A stretch of DNA of 64,000 nucleotides from Chlorobium phaeovibrioides (GCF_003968655.1 NZ_RXYK01000003.1:1-64000), one strand, 5' to 3'. Counted from the first letter of the stretch, positions 42,870 to 51,992 are shown. A program made the numbers and translations. The notes: generated by a model from the letters alone, not told the origin.

Positions 42870-44144
42870 GTGACCTATCAGGAAACTCTTGATTTTCTTT
42901 ATCCCCTGCACCGGTTCGGCATAAAGCCCGGCCTTGAGAGGGTGCGCGAGCTCCTGCAGGTAGTTGGTTCTCCTGAGAAGCGTCTCGGCATTGTGGTGCA
43001 TGTGGCCGGGACCAACGGCAAGGGGACTGTGGCATCGCTCATTGCGGCAATGTTCCGTGCGGCGGGGCTCAAAACGGCGCTCTATACTTCGCCGCATCTT
43101 GTTGATTTTACCGAGCGGATGCGTCTTGATGGCCTCCCTATTCCCGAAGAGCGGGTAGCGTACTATGCTTCCCTTTTGAAAGAGCCTGTTTTGGAGAAAA
43201 GCGCTACTTTTTTTGAGGTTGCGACAGCTATTGCTTTTGCCTGGTTTGCTGATGAGGGGGTTGATGTGTCGGTGATTGAAACCGGAATGGGGGGGCGGCT
43301 GGATGCAACCAATGTGGTTCAATCCAACTACGCAGTCATTACCGGTATAGGCTTTGATCATACTGATTGGCTTGGTACGACCCTCGGCGCTATTGCCGGG
43401 GAGAAGGCGGCCATCATCAAGCCCTGCTCACGGGTGTTTTCGTCGGTTTCGGGCGAAGAGAGCCTCGCTCCGATTCGGCGGGCAGCTGAAGAGTGTGATG
43501 CCCCGCTGCACCTGGTGGGAAGAGAGAGCAGAGTCAGGGTTGTTGAATCGGCGATTGGGCGGCTGGTGGTTGACCTTCAGATTGGTTCAAAGCGTTTTGC
43601 GGGGCTTGAGGCTCCCTTGACAGGCGGGTTCCATTCCTCGAATATGGCTCTTGCCGTCATGGTGGCAGTTGATAGAGGGCTCAGCGAAGCGGCAGTGCGA
43701 AGCGGGCTTCTTGGGCTGCGTGACACTGGTTACCGTGGCAGGCTGGAGTTGATTGGCAGCACTCCCGCCGTTCTGCTTGATGTGTCGCACAATGCGGATG
43801 GGGTGAGGGCTACGGTTGATGCACTTCTGCCTTTTATTGGTAGCTACGACAGGATTTCTGTTCTGCTTGGGCTTGCTTCCGACAAGGATGCGCCCTCCAT
43901 TATTCGTGAGCTGCTTCGCCTTGGGTGCCGATTTGTGGTGGTTGATATTCCTTCCGGGAGAAGCGTGCCTGCTGAAGAGCTTCTGGAGCTGTGCCGCCGT
44001 GAGGGTGGTGAGGTTTCTGTGGCGAATTCTGTGGGTGAGGGGATGGACAGGCTGCTTCAGGAGAGTTCCCCCACATCGCTGGTGCTAGCAACCGGTTCGT
44101 TTTATCTTGCAGGGGCGTTAGTGGAACATTTGACGGATTGGTGA
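42870..44144 (+). CDS. folC: Folylpolyglutamate synthase / dihydrofolate synthase
   Basis: Adds glutamate to folates. The 424-residue protein starts with GTG at 42870. It has the Mur-ligase-like P-loop HVAGTNGKGTVASLIAAMFRAAGLKTALYTSPHLVDFTERM near residue 48. VIETGMGGRLDATNVV, ITGIGFDHTDWLGTTLGAIAGEKAAIIK and LLDVSHNADGVRATV are also present. All FolC motifs are there. It lies 11 bases after ruvA and is followed by the rho leader. Confidence 0.94.
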   Translation: MTYQETLDFLYPLHRFGIKPGLERVRELLQVVGSPEKRLGIVVHVAGTNGKGTVASLIAAMFRAAGLKTALYTSPHLVDFTERMRLDGLPIPEERVAYYASLLKEPVLEKSATFFEVATAIAFAWFADEGVDVSVIETGMGGRLDATNVVQSNYAVITGIGFDHTDWLGTTLGAIAGEKAAIIKPCSRVFSSVSGEESLAPIRRAAEECDAPLHLVGRESRVRVVESAIGRLVVDLQIGSKRFAGLEAPLTGGFHSSNMALAVMVAVDRGLSEAAVRSGLLGLRDTGYRGRLELIGSTPAVLLDVSHNADGVRATVDALLPFIGSYDRISVLLGLASDKDAPSIIRELLRLGCRFVVVDIPSGRSVPAEELLELCRREGGEVSVANSVGEGMDRLLQESSPTSLVLATGSFYLAGALVEHLTDW

Positions 44145-44420
44145 AGGAGCGTGATTTTTTTATGGAAAAAGTTTATATTCATTCAAAGGATTCTCCGCTC
44201 TACAGCGCCATCTTTTCTACTACCAATTTCCTTTGTCATCAAGACACTTTTCCCTACCCATACCACTTCCCGGATTTTTTCAATGGCTTTCCTTCCGCCG
44301 TGTCGGGTACTATCCTTTCCTTTACCGGAGGCCATGACCAGGGTTGAGCTGCTTCCATTTCGCCCGTTGCAGGGCGTTTCCCTTCCGTTTTTTCATTAAC
44401 AAGCGCTGAATACAAGTACA
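44145..44420 (+). promoter_or_regulatory. Long C-rich leader of rho, possible rut site
   Basis: No credible gene. Within 44191-44280 there are 32 C but only 7 G, with many CC/TC/AC pairs, the composition Rho prefers on RNA. Downstream, CGCCC and GGGCG around GTTGCA (near 44361-44376) can form a hairpin followed by a pyrimidine tract, just before the rho start. Rho autoregulation by premature termination is plausible here. Confidence 0.5.
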
Positions 44421-45710
44421 ATGTCGAAAACTCCCGCGTCAAAAGGTCTGGACATCAATTTGCTCCAGACAAAAAAGGTTTTTGAGCTGAATGCCATGGC
44501 CAGAGAGCTTGGCGTGCTTTCCGCAGGTCTTCGCAAGGAAGAGCTGATTTTTAAGATTATCGAGGCCCAGTCGCAGAAGAACAGCGGCGAGGAGGGTGGC
44601 GCAGTGATGGTGAATACCGGCGTTCTCCAGGTTATTCCTGAAGGGTACGGCTTTCTTCGTTCTGCCAACTATAACTATCTGTCCTCTCCCGATGACATTT
44701 ATGTCTCCCCTTCCCAGATCAAGCGGTTCAGTATGCGGACCGGTGATACGGTTTCGGGACAGGTGCGTGCACCTAAAGAGGGTGAGCGGTTTTTCGCACT
44801 CCTGAAGATTGATACGATTGACGGGGCTGAACCTGAAATCACCCGCGAACGGCCGTTTTTTGAGAATCTGACTCCGCTGTTTCCTCATGAGCGGCTTCGC
44901 CTTGAAACGAAGACGAATGAGCATTGCGGCCGGATTATGGATATTTTTACCCCGATTGGTAAAGGACAGCGCGGACTTATTGTCGCACAGCCGAAAACCG
45001 GTAAAACCATGCTGCTGCAGATGGTGGCAAATGCCATCATCCAGAATCACCCTGAGGTCTATCTGATTGTGCTGCTGATTGATGAGCGGCCTGAAGAGGT
45101 GACTGATATGGCCCGCAGTGTGAAGGCTGAAGTGGTGAGTTCGACTTTTGATGAGGATCCCGAGCGCCATGTTCAGGTTGCCGACATGGTGATGGAGAAG
45201 GCCAAGAGGCTTGTTGAAGTTGGTCGCGATGTGGTGGTGCTGCTTGACTCCATTACCCGTTTGGCCCGTGCCCACAATACCATTATCCCTCATTCAGGTA
45301 AGATTCTTTCTGGCGGTATTGACGCTAACGCGCTGACCAAGCCGAAGCGCTTTTTTGGTGCGGCACGAAATATTGAGGAGGGGGGCAGTTTGACCATTAT
45401 CGCCACCGCGCTGGTTGATACCGGATCTCGGATGGATGATGTTATTTTTGAAGAGTTCAAGGGAACGGGTAATATGGAGCTGCTGCTTGATCGCAGGCTT
45501 TCCGAAAGGAGAATCTTCCCTGCCATTGATATCCTTCGCTCAGGCACAAGGAAGGAGGAGCTGCTGTTCAGTCAGGAGGAGTTGTCGCGGACCTGGCTTC
45601 TTCGGAAGTATCTTGCCGAGAAGAACCCTGTTGAGTGCATGGAGTTTATGCGCGAAAAGCTTGCCGATACAAAAGACAATAAAGAGTTTTTCAAATACAT
45701 GAATGGATAG
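44421..45710 (+). CDS. rho: Transcription termination factor Rho
   Basis: Hexameric RNA helicase that ends transcription. The 429-residue protein has a Rho_N helical domain and then a cold-shock-like RNA-binding domain ([37 protein letters not shown]). The ATPase core has [19 protein letters not shown] near residue 187, [26 protein letters not shown] (Walker B), the Q-loop [14 protein letters not shown] and [22 protein letters not shown]. It is intact and typical in length. Confidence 0.97.
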   Translation: MSKTPASKGLDINLLQTKKVFELNAMARELGVLSAGLRKEELIFKIIEAQSQKNSGEEGGAVMVNTGVLQVIPEGYGFLRSANYNYLSSPDDIYVSPSQIKRFSMRTGDTVSGQVRAPKEGERFFALLKIDTIDGAEPEITRERPFFENLTPLFPHERLRLETKTNEHCGRIMDIFTPIGKGQRGLIVAQPKTGKTMLLQMVANAIIQNHPEVYLIVLLIDERPEEVTDMARSVKAEVVSSTFDEDPERHVQVADMVMEKAKRLVEVGRDVVVLLDSITRLARAHNTIIPHSGKILSGGIDANALTKPKRFFGAARNIEEGGSLTIIATALVDTGSRMDDVIFEEFKGTGNMELLLDRRLSERRIFPAIDILRSGTRKEELLFSQEELSRTWLLRKYLAEKNPVECMEFMREKLADTKDNKEFFKYMNG

Positions 45711-45712
45711 AT

Positions 45713-45740
45713 TTGCGCTTTTAGAAACTTTTCCTATATT
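45713..45740 (+). promoter_or_regulatory. Sigma-70-type promoter for the 35-residue basic peptide gene
   Basis: TTGCGC at 45713-45718 and TATATT at 45735-45740 with a 16-base spacer, 36 bases before the small ATG. It starts immediately past the rho stop codon. Confidence 0.5.
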
Positions 45741-45776
45741 ATCTGCCTTTAAAACAAGAGTAAGGACACAGAAAAC

Positions 45777-45884
45777 ATGCCCTGCGGAAAAAAGAGAAAA
45801 AGACATAAGATGGCGGTTCACAAACGCAAAAAAATGCGTCGGAAGAATCGTCATAAGAAGCGTCTGCGTTACCAGAACAAGTAA
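45777..45884 (+). CDS. 35-residue basic protein, COX24/AURKAIP1 (mS38-like) family
   Basis: A very small frame starting MPCGKKRKRHKMAVHKRKK and ending RYQNK. About 60 percent of residues are Lys, Arg or His. It matches the short AURKAIP1/COX24 domain proteins annotated in Bacteroidota and Chlorobiota, which relate to mitochondrial ribosomal protein mS38, so a ribosomal location is likely. AAGGA lies about 10 bases upstream and its own promoter precedes it. The frame contains no signal or membrane segment. Two tRNA genes follow. Confidence 0.8.
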   Translation: MPCGKKRKRHKMAVHKRKKMRRKNRHKKRLRYQNK

Positions 45885-45952
45885 GTGATTCTCACCTTTG
45901 GTGAGGTATCGTCAGCTTGCTTTGTGTTGGTTTCCAGTCATGCGGATTGGTT

Positions 45953-46025
45953 GAGAATATAGCTCAGTTGGTAGAGCATCTGCCTTTTAAGCAGAGGGTC
46001 GAAGGTTCGAGCCCTTCTATTCTCA
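45953..46025 (+). tRNA. tRNA-Lys, anticodon UUU
   Basis: 73 nucleotides with acceptor stem GAGAATA/TATTCTC, D-loop AGCTCAGTTGGTAGAGC, anticodon loop CTTTTAA and T-arm GGTTCGAGCCC. CCA is not encoded. Confidence 0.96.
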
Positions 46026-46061
46026 CTCTGTTCATTGCAGATTGTTGGATTGTGAAGTAAG

Positions 46062-46143
46062 GCCCGAGTGGTGGAATTGGTAGACACACTATCTTGAGGG
46101 GGTAGCGCCGCAAGGTGTAGGAGTTCGAATCTCCTCTCGGGCA
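46062..46143 (+). tRNA. tRNA-Leu, anticodon GAG
   Basis: 82 nucleotides, class II, with acceptor GCCCGAG/CTCGGGC, anticodon loop TTGAGGG (GAG) and a long variable arm. CCA is not encoded. It lies 36 bases after tRNA-Lys, so the two are probably co-transcribed. Confidence 0.95.
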
Positions 46144-46154
46144 CTTATACTGAT

Positions 46155-46182
46155 GAAAAAGCCGCTGTCAAGCGGCTTTTTT
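46155..46182 (+). terminator. Rho-independent terminator after the tRNA pair
   Basis: GCCGCT (46161-46166) pairs with AGCGGC (46171-46176) around GTCA, extended by flanking A/T pairs and followed by six T. Confidence 0.85.
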
Positions 46183-46212
46183 GTTGTCAGAACGAAAGAG
46201 GAGAACCCGCCT

Positions 46213-46962
46213 ATGATGCACATTGCTGTCTGTGTCTGCCTGGTGCCCGATACCGCCTCGGTGTTCGGGTTTTCGGATGGAACCCTTGATCGCTCAAGGA
46301 TTACCGAAGTAATCAATCCCTATGATGAATATGCCCTTGAGGCTGCCTTGCAGCTGAAAGAGCAGTTTGGCGGTGGTGAGGTCACTGTCTTTAGTCATGC
46401 GCCCCGTTCGGGCTCAGAGGCACTTCGCAAGACCCTTGCCATGGGTGCCGATCGGGTGGTTATTGCTGAGGGCGAGGGTTCCGATTCATGGCAAACTGCT
46501 TCCATTCTGGCTCATACACTTACTTCATGGTATTCTGCTGCATTGCCGGAAGTGATTCTCTGCGGTCGTCAGTCCACTGATTTCGGAAGCGCCGAGGTGC
46601 CGGGAATGCTGGCTGAACGGCTTGGCCTGCCTTCGGTATGTGCTGTGAGTTCGCTTGAGGGCGGGGAGGATGGCGTGTTTCGTCTTGAACGGGAAATTGA
46701 GGGAGGCGCTGAGGTGCTGGAGGTTTCAGTTCCTGTTGTAATCAGTGCGGAAAAGGGGCTGAATGTTCCCCGAAAAACAAGCATGAGGGGGGTGATGGAG
46801 GGGCGGAAAAAGCCTGTGGAGATAGTTGAGGGTTCACCGGTTGAGTGTGCGCGTGTCGGCCTTGGTGCACTTCTGCCGGTTTCAAACAAAAAAAACTGTC
46901 ACTTTGCGTCTGATGCCAGAGCGCTGGCCGGCATGCTTCATGAAAGGGGGCTGCTGCAATGA
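46213..46962 (+). CDS. etfB: Electron transfer flavoprotein beta subunit
   Basis: 249 residues from the ATG at 46213, which has AGAGGAG upstream; an earlier in-frame ATG at 46153 lies inside the tRNA terminator and is rejected. It has MHIAVCVCLVPDT, INPYDEYALEAALQLKEQ, VVIAEG and the family signature EVPGMLAERLGLPSVCAVSSLE. EtfB binds AMP and pairs with EtfA to carry electrons from flavin dehydrogenases. It overlaps etfA by 4 bases. No acyl-CoA dehydrogenase or ETF-quinone oxidoreductase gene is near. Confidence 0.9.
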   Translation: MMHIAVCVCLVPDTASVFGFSDGTLDRSRITEVINPYDEYALEAALQLKEQFGGGEVTVFSHAPRSGSEALRKTLAMGADRVVIAEGEGSDSWQTASILAHTLTSWYSAALPEVILCGRQSTDFGSAEVPGMLAERLGLPSVCAVSSLEGGEDGVFRLEREIEGGAEVLEVSVPVVISAEKGLNVPRKTSMRGVMEGRKKPVEIVEGSPVECARVGLGALLPVSNKKNCHFASDARALAGMLHERGLLQ

Positions 46963-47960
46963 GCAACAATACTCATGGGGCTGAAGGGCAAGGGTGCAGC
47001 CGCCGGCTGATTGTTCTTGAGCAGCGCGAAGGGGTGTTGAAGAGCACCTCGGTTGATCTCTGGCATCGTATGCAGATGCAGTGTAAGGGGTCCGGGCTTT
47101 CTGCCGTGCTTTTGGGGCCGGTTGATAAAGAGAATCCTTCCCTGCAGCTTTCGGGACCGGGGGTGATTCATCATGCTTGTGACGAGCGGCTGAGGCGCTA
47201 TGATCCCCGTCTGTATCGGCGCATAATCGGTGAGTTGTTTGAGGAGGGTGGTTTCAGCGAGCTGTTGTTTGCCGATACAGCTCTTTCCCGCGATCTTGCT
47301 CCTGCTCTTTCTGTACGCCTTGGGGCTTCGCTGCTCAGCCGGTGCAGTGCACTGCCCGAGGCCGGGCGGTGCCATCGCCGGCTCTATTCGGGTGCGGCGG
47401 AGGGAACCTTCGTGGCCTCCTCTCCCCGTGCCATAGTTACCGTTTCCCCTTCCTCAATTCTTCTTCAGCCGGCCACGGAATTCCTGCCGGATATACTGCC
47501 GCTTGCCGTTCCTGCGGCAGCGCATGATGATCTTCCTTCAATAGTCAGGCAGGTGGTGAGGCGGGAGGGCATGGTTGATGTTGCTGAGGCCGGGGTTGTT
47601 GTTGCCGGTGGGCGGGGCATGGGTAGTGCGGAAGGGTTTGCTCTTCTTGAGGAGCTTGCGTCTCTCTTTGGCGGGGCAGTCGGCGCAAGCCGAACAGTTG
47701 TTGACGAAGGGTGGAGGCCGCATGGGGAGCAGATAGGGCAGACAGGTAAGTCAATAGCTCCACGGCTCTATATTGCCTGCGGTATTTCGGGGGCGGTGCA
47801 GCATCTTTCGGGTATCAGCGGCGCTGGAACGGTTGTTGCCATCAATCGCGATAGTCATGCTCCAATTTTTGAGGTTGCTGATTTCGGGCTGGTGGGAGAT
47901 GTGGGTGAAGTGCTTCCGGAGTTTGTTGCGGCTCTCAAGGAATTTTTGAAGATGCAATGA
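46959..47960 (+). CDS. etfA: Electron transfer flavoprotein alpha subunit
   Basis: A 333-residue subunit that binds FAD. The C-terminal FAD domain is very well conserved: VVAGGRGMGSAEGFALLEELASLFGGAVGASRTVVDEGW, GQTGKSIAPRLYIACGISGAVQHLSGI, and VVAINRDSHAPIFEVADFGLVGD. The N-terminal half is more divergent. It overlaps etfB at ATGA and ends 40 bases before the bifunctional nuclease gene. Confidence 0.93.
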   Translation: MSNNTHGAEGQGCSRRLIVLEQREGVLKSTSVDLWHRMQMQCKGSGLSAVLLGPVDKENPSLQLSGPGVIHHACDERLRRYDPRLYRRIIGELFEEGGFSELLFADTALSRDLAPALSVRLGASLLSRCSALPEAGRCHRRLYSGAAEGTFVASSPRAIVTVSPSSILLQPATEFLPDILPLAVPAAAHDDLPSIVRQVVRREGMVDVAEAGVVVAGGRGMGSAEGFALLEELASLFGGAVGASRTVVDEGWRPHGEQIGQTGKSIAPRLYIACGISGAVQHLSGISGAGTVVAINRDSHAPIFEVADFGLVGDVGEVLPEFVAALKEFLKMQ

Positions 47961-48000
47961 TTAAGGGTACTTTGCTGTTGGCTATGGAAATGAAACATTC

Positions 48001-48621
48001 GTGAGACCTATGCACAAAGTTCAGGTTGACATTCTGGGGCTTTCAACCAGCCCCCATGCTAATGGGGCCTATGCTCTCATTCTTTACGAACTTGAGGGAG
48101 ACAGAAGGCTTCCTATCATTATCGGTGGGTTTGAGGCTCAGGCAATAGCGCTGAAGCTTGAGAACATCAAGCCTCCCCGGCCGTTCACACATGATCTTTT
48201 CAAGAATATTGCAGATGCTTTCAGTCTTCATGTCAATGAGATTGTCATTGATGAGTTGCATAGCGAAACCTTTTATGCGAAGGTGGTGTGTGAGGTGAAT
48301 GGCGAAATTCATGAGATTGATGCCCGGCCGAGCGACGCCATTGCCATTGCTGTGCGTTTCGGCGCCCCTGTATTTGTGAGCGAGGATATTATGGCGGAGG
48401 CGGGTATCCGGGAGGAGCAGAAGGAGGAAGAGGGAGCTGAACCGTCGGTTCCTGCGATAGGAGAGAGTGCCGGTGCAGCAGGGGCGGAGGAAAAGCCGAA
48501 AGGTGCTGAGAACCGGTTTGAGTCTTTGCAGGCTGCTCTTTCCGAGGCTGTCCAGAGTGAAAACTATGAGGAGGCGGCCCGTCTGCGAGATGAAATTTCC
48601 CGGCTCAAGAGCAGTTCATGA
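48001..48621 (+). CDS. Bifunctional nuclease (DUF151) with UVR motif
   Basis: 206 residues from GTG at 48001 (an ATG at 48010 is the alternative). The DUF151 domain covers about residues 5-135 (VQVDILGLSTSPHANGAYALILYEL, RLPIIIGGFEAQAIALKLENI, RPFTHDLFKNIADAF, ARPSDAIAIAVRFGAPVFVSEDIM). An Ala/Glu-rich linker follows. The C-terminal UvrB/UvrC motif (LQAALSEAVQSENYEEAARLRDEISRL) suggests a protein partner. Related proteins have DNase and RNase activity. A strong terminator follows. Confidence 0.87.
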   Translation: MRPMHKVQVDILGLSTSPHANGAYALILYELEGDRRLPIIIGGFEAQAIALKLENIKPPRPFTHDLFKNIADAFSLHVNEIVIDELHSETFYAKVVCEVNGEIHEIDARPSDAIAIAVRFGAPVFVSEDIMAEAGIREEQKEEEGAEPSVPAIGESAGAAGAEEKPKGAENRFESLQAALSEAVQSENYEEAARLRDEISRLKSSS

Positions 48622-48641
48622 TTCGTTCAATGAGTTTTGTT

Positions 48642-48680
48642 TCAATAAAAAAGGAGGCCAAAGGCCTCCTTTTTTATTGA
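48642..48680. terminator. Bidirectional terminator, 18-bp stem
   Basis: A perfect 18-bp inverted repeat (48642-48659 and 48663-48680) with an AAA loop and A/T-rich outer ends gives U-runs in both directions. It serves the convergent nuclease and outer-membrane protein genes. Confidence 0.9.
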
Positions 48681-48702
48681 TTGAATGACAAGTGTGTCTG
48701 CT

Positions 48703-49272
48703 TCAGAACCCTACCCGCATGCCGACCAGCAGATTGTTGCTGCCGATGTTGGTGTCGTCAAGCATGTCTGTGGTGTCGAAGTAGCGGTAACGAAGGTCAA
48801 CCATGACATTGTTTCCCACTGGTACGGCCACTCCGGCTCCTACCTGCCATGCCAAAGTTGTTTCGTTCCATGTGCCGAAATTTGTGACATCTTCAGCATG
48901 TCCCTGGGCGAATCCTACGCCTGCAGTGATATAGGGCTCAATGCCGCCTCCGGTGTCGATGTCGTAGTAGCCGTTTGCCATCAGCGAAATCACTGAAATG
49001 TCACCGCTTGCGCTGGCCCCATCAACCTTGTCAACATCGTTCTGCATATACCCCAGTTCGCCCTCAAGCCGCGTATCGCCGTAATCGCATCCAATCGCTC
49101 CGAAGAGAGCGAATCCTGCATCCATTTCGGCTTTGTGGCCGGCATAATCAACATCATTCATCCAGGTGATTCCAGCATTGCCGCTTACATAATGATCTGC
49201 GGCTGATGCCGGTGCTGCACTGAATCCTGCAAGTGCGAGACCGGCTGTCAAAAGTGCAAGTTTCTTTTTCAT
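48703..49272 (-). CDS. Outer-membrane beta-barrel protein, OmpA/opacity-like
   Basis: A 189-residue precursor with a clear signal peptide (MKKKLALLTAGLALAGFSAAPASA, cut near residue 24). An eight-strand-type barrel follows, with alternating aromatic strands: YYDIDTGGGIEPYITAGVGFA, LAWQVGAGVAVPVGNNVMVDLRYRYF and a final LLVGMRVGF ending in Phe. The mature protein is acidic and has no peptidoglycan-binding domain. The exact function is unknown; a porin-like or structural role is likely. It is a monocistron ended by the bidirectional terminator. Confidence 0.85.
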   Translation of the reverse strand: MKKKLALLTAGLALAGFSAAPASAADHYVSGNAGITWMNDVDYAGHKAEMDAGFALFGAIGCDYGDTRLEGELGYMQNDVDKVDGASASGDISVISLMANGYYDIDTGGGIEPYITAGVGFAQGHAEDVTNFGTWNETTLAWQVGAGVAVPVGNNVMVDLRYRYFDTTDMLDDTNIGSNNLLVGMRVGF

Positions 49273-49410
49273 GGCAGTAATCGTTTAATCGTTGTGTGTT
49301 GTCTTCGGGTCGTCCGTGTATATAAATATGCACGCTCTTAACTGCTACTATATATAAAATGTATATGTTTTTTGAGTTAGTGGCAACTTTTTTTTCAATG
49401 GCGGTTTAAA

Positions 49411-49440
49411 CGAAAAAAACCGGCTGAATGTGCCGGTTTC
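49411..49440 (-). terminator. Rho-independent terminator after bamA
   Basis: AAACCGGC (49417-49424) and GCCGGTTT (49432-49439) flank a 7-base loop. Read leftward, a U-run follows (complement of the A-run at 49413-49419). Confidence 0.8.
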
Positions 49441-49490
49441 TTTCGTGCTGTTCCGCGAAGTGCGGTAGTCTCAAAGCGCCCTGTTGTGGA

Positions 49491-51971
49491 TCAGTAGAAG
49501 CTTGTGCCGAAGCTGAAGAGAAAGACCCATCCCTGTTTGCTCTTTTCCGGCTCTTTTGCAATGGCGTCAAATCCGTAGCCGTAATCAATTCCTACCTGAC
49601 CGATGATGGGGAGGTAGAGCCGCATGCCGACGCCGGCTGATTTTTTCAGGTCGGAGAAGTTGACATCACTGGAGTTTTCCCAGAGTCCTCCTGCTTCCAG
49701 GAAGGTGAGGGCATAGACGCTGGCTGATGATGAAAGGGTCAGCGGGTAGCGGAGTTCGGTTGTGAATTTCGAATAGACGGTACCGCCGTAGAGTTCGGAA
49801 GTTTCGTCTGAGCCTATCTGAGTTCCAAGGCTGCGGTCGTCGTAACCCCTTAGCGGAACTGTCTGCAGTGACGACATGCCGCTGCCTCCCATGTAGAAAT
49901 ATTCGGTGTAGGGGACATAATCGTCATCGTTGAAGGTTGACATGTAGCCGTGCTGTGTGGAAAGGTTCCAGACGAATTTTTTTGTGACGGGGATGAACCA
50001 GCTGGAGCTTCCTGTGAATTTGTAGAAGTCCACGGTGCCGGGAAGTACGCCGCCTGCGAGCTGGGCTGATATGGAGTTGTTGCTTCCACGCCGGGGGTAG
50101 ATAGGGTTGTCTATACTGTTCCGGCTGATGGTCTGGGTGATGGAAATCTCATCGGCCTGTTCCGGGGCGTTGGTATCGTCAACAAAACTGAGGAAGCCGC
50201 CTTCGCTGTGTAGGAACTTGAGCTTCCAGTTGATGGAGAAGTAGTCGTCGGGCCAGGTCAGCCGTTTCCCGACTGAAAGGGTGGCTCCATACTGGTCAAT
50301 GGTGTCGGGGTTGTCGTTGCCGTCATCGGTGTAGTCGTATGAGCGGTGGGAGGTGAATGCCGAGAAGCCAACTGAAGTTGGAGTGCCGAACGCCCATGGT
50401 TCAGTGACGGAGACCGCAAGTGTGCTGTAGTCATCGTCGCCGAACTGCCACTGGAAGGAGAGTTTCTGACCGTCTCCGTGGGGAATCGGTTTGTAGGCTT
50501 CCGATTTGAATATGTCTTTGAGTGAGAAGTTGTTGAATGTGACACCGAGCGCACCGGTAAAGCCGATGCCGCTGTATCCGACCGATGCGTTGAAGGTGTC
50601 GGTCTGTTTTTCTTCAACATTATAGGTGAGGTCAACCGTATTGTCTTTTTCGTTCGGGTTGACATCCGGGGTCAGGGTTTCCGGGTTGAAGTAGTTGAGC
50701 ATGTTGAGCTCACGGATGCTGCGGACTACATTTTTCCGGCTGAACATGTCGCCCGGAACGGTGTGGAGTTCACGGCGGATGACATGGTCTTTGGTTTTGG
50801 TGTTGCCTTTGATATTGATGGAGTTGAGCTGGTACTGTTCTCCTTCCGTCAGGTAGACAGTCAGGTCAACCGAGTCGGGCTTGACGACCCGCTCTTCAAG
50901 TTTGGCCCGGAAGGAGAGGTAGCCGCGATCGAGGTAAAGTGAGCTGACATCGGTGTTGTCCTGTGAGTAGTTCAGCCTCTCTTCAATTTTCTTTGCGTTG
51001 TAGAGGTCCCCTTTTTGAATGGCAAAGGTGGTGTTGAGAGTCTCTGTAGTGGCAAAATCTTTGGTGTTGCCAATCCATGTGACGGTTCTGATGGAGTATT
51101 TTGGTCCCTCGCTGAGGTAGATGTCCAGATAGAGCCCTTTTTTGTTTTTGGTGTAGCTTACTTCATCGCGCAGTACCCGTGCGTCACGGTAGCCGTTGTT
51201 TCTATAGAATTCCACCAGAAGGTTTTTGTCTTCGGCGAGTTTGTCGCGGTCGAGTTTTGGCGAACCGAAAATGCTTCTCCACCATGAGTTCTGGGAGGTT
51301 TCCTTGAGGACTCCGCGCAGTTTACCCTGATCAAAGGCTGTGTTGCCGTGAAAGGTGATTTTATCAATGGAGACTTTCGGCCCTTCACTGATGGTAAAGA
51401 TGGCCTGATAGTGGTTCGTGCGGGAGGTTTTCTGGAGTTTGAATTCAGCTCCGGCAGTCAGGTAGCCTTTTGTGGCATAGAGTTTTTCGATTTTGTTTGC
51501 GGCAGTGACCAATTCCTGCTGGGTGAGTGTTTTTCCCGTGATGAGGGCTGCGGTTTTTTCAAGTTCGGCGACCTTGACTTTCTTGTTTCCCTTGAAGGTT
51601 ATGTTGTCCAGAATCGGGAGCTCGACTACCGTGAAGGTGAGGGATGTGCGATTTGCTCCGGGACGGGCTGTGTCCAGTGAGATGTCGCTGAAATGGCCGA
51701 GATTCCACAGGTATTGCATGGTGCCGGAGAGTTCCGGTCCAGGTATGCGGACAGTGTCCCCCTCTTTGATCGGCAGACTTGCTTTCAGCTCTCCCTGGTC
51801 AAGGGTTTGCAGGCCCTTTATCGAAATGGAGACAACCGTTGTGGTTCCAGCTTCGGGTGACTGTGCCACCGGGGCGGCAGAGGCTGTCGCCCGGGGAGCG
51901 GGAACTGTTCCACCTATTGCTATTACGGCGGCAAGAAGGAAGGGTATGATGTGTTTCTCGGTTCTTTTCAT
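49491..51971 (-). CDS. bamA: Outer membrane protein assembly factor BamA
   Basis: Central insertase of outer-membrane proteins. The 826-residue precursor has a signal peptide (residues 1-31), then POTRA repeats over about 45-440. Examples are VVSISIKGLQTLDQGELKASLPIKEGD, LDNITFKGNKKVK, SIDKITFHGNTAFDQGKLRGVL, IRTVTWIGNTKDF and LNSINIKGNTKTKDHVIRRELHTVPGDMF. The C-terminal Omp85 barrel includes the FFYMGG-like EYFYMGGSGMSSLQTVPLRGYDDRS segment with the conserved RGY. It follows uppS by 21 bases and ends at a terminator. Confidence 0.95.
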   Translation of the reverse strand: MKRTEKHIIPFLLAAVIAIGGTVPAPRATASAAPVAQSPEAGTTTVVSISIKGLQTLDQGELKASLPIKEGDTVRIPGPELSGTMQYLWNLGHFSDISLDTARPGANRTSLTFTVVELPILDNITFKGNKKVKVAELEKTAALITGKTLTQQELVTAANKIEKLYATKGYLTAGAEFKLQKTSRTNHYQAIFTISEGPKVSIDKITFHGNTAFDQGKLRGVLKETSQNSWWRSIFGSPKLDRDKLAEDKNLLVEFYRNNGYRDARVLRDEVSYTKNKKGLYLDIYLSEGPKYSIRTVTWIGNTKDFATTETLNTTFAIQKGDLYNAKKIEERLNYSQDNTDVSSLYLDRGYLSFRAKLEERVVKPDSVDLTVYLTEGEQYQLNSINIKGNTKTKDHVIRRELHTVPGDMFSRKNVVRSIRELNMLNYFNPETLTPDVNPNEKDNTVDLTYNVEEKQTDTFNASVGYSGIGFTGALGVTFNNFSLKDIFKSEAYKPIPHGDGQKLSFQWQFGDDDYSTLAVSVTEPWAFGTPTSVGFSAFTSHRSYDYTDDGNDNPDTIDQYGATLSVGKRLTWPDDYFSINWKLKFLHSEGGFLSFVDDTNAPEQADEISITQTISRNSIDNPIYPRRGSNNSISAQLAGGVLPGTVDFYKFTGSSSWFIPVTKKFVWNLSTQHGYMSTFNDDDYVPYTEYFYMGGSGMSSLQTVPLRGYDDRSLGTQIGSDETSELYGGTVYSKFTTELRYPLTLSSSASVYALTFLEAGGLWENSSDVNFSDLKKSAGVGMRLYLPIIGQVGIDYGYGFDAIAKEPEKSKQGWVFLFSFGTSFY

Positions 51972-51992
51972 TGCACTTCGAGGTCGGTCGTG

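Noticed and set aside
44138-44347. Frame of 69 codons before rho
   Set aside because: It lies in C-rich leader DNA, overlaps the end of folC and has no ribosome site or family resemblance.
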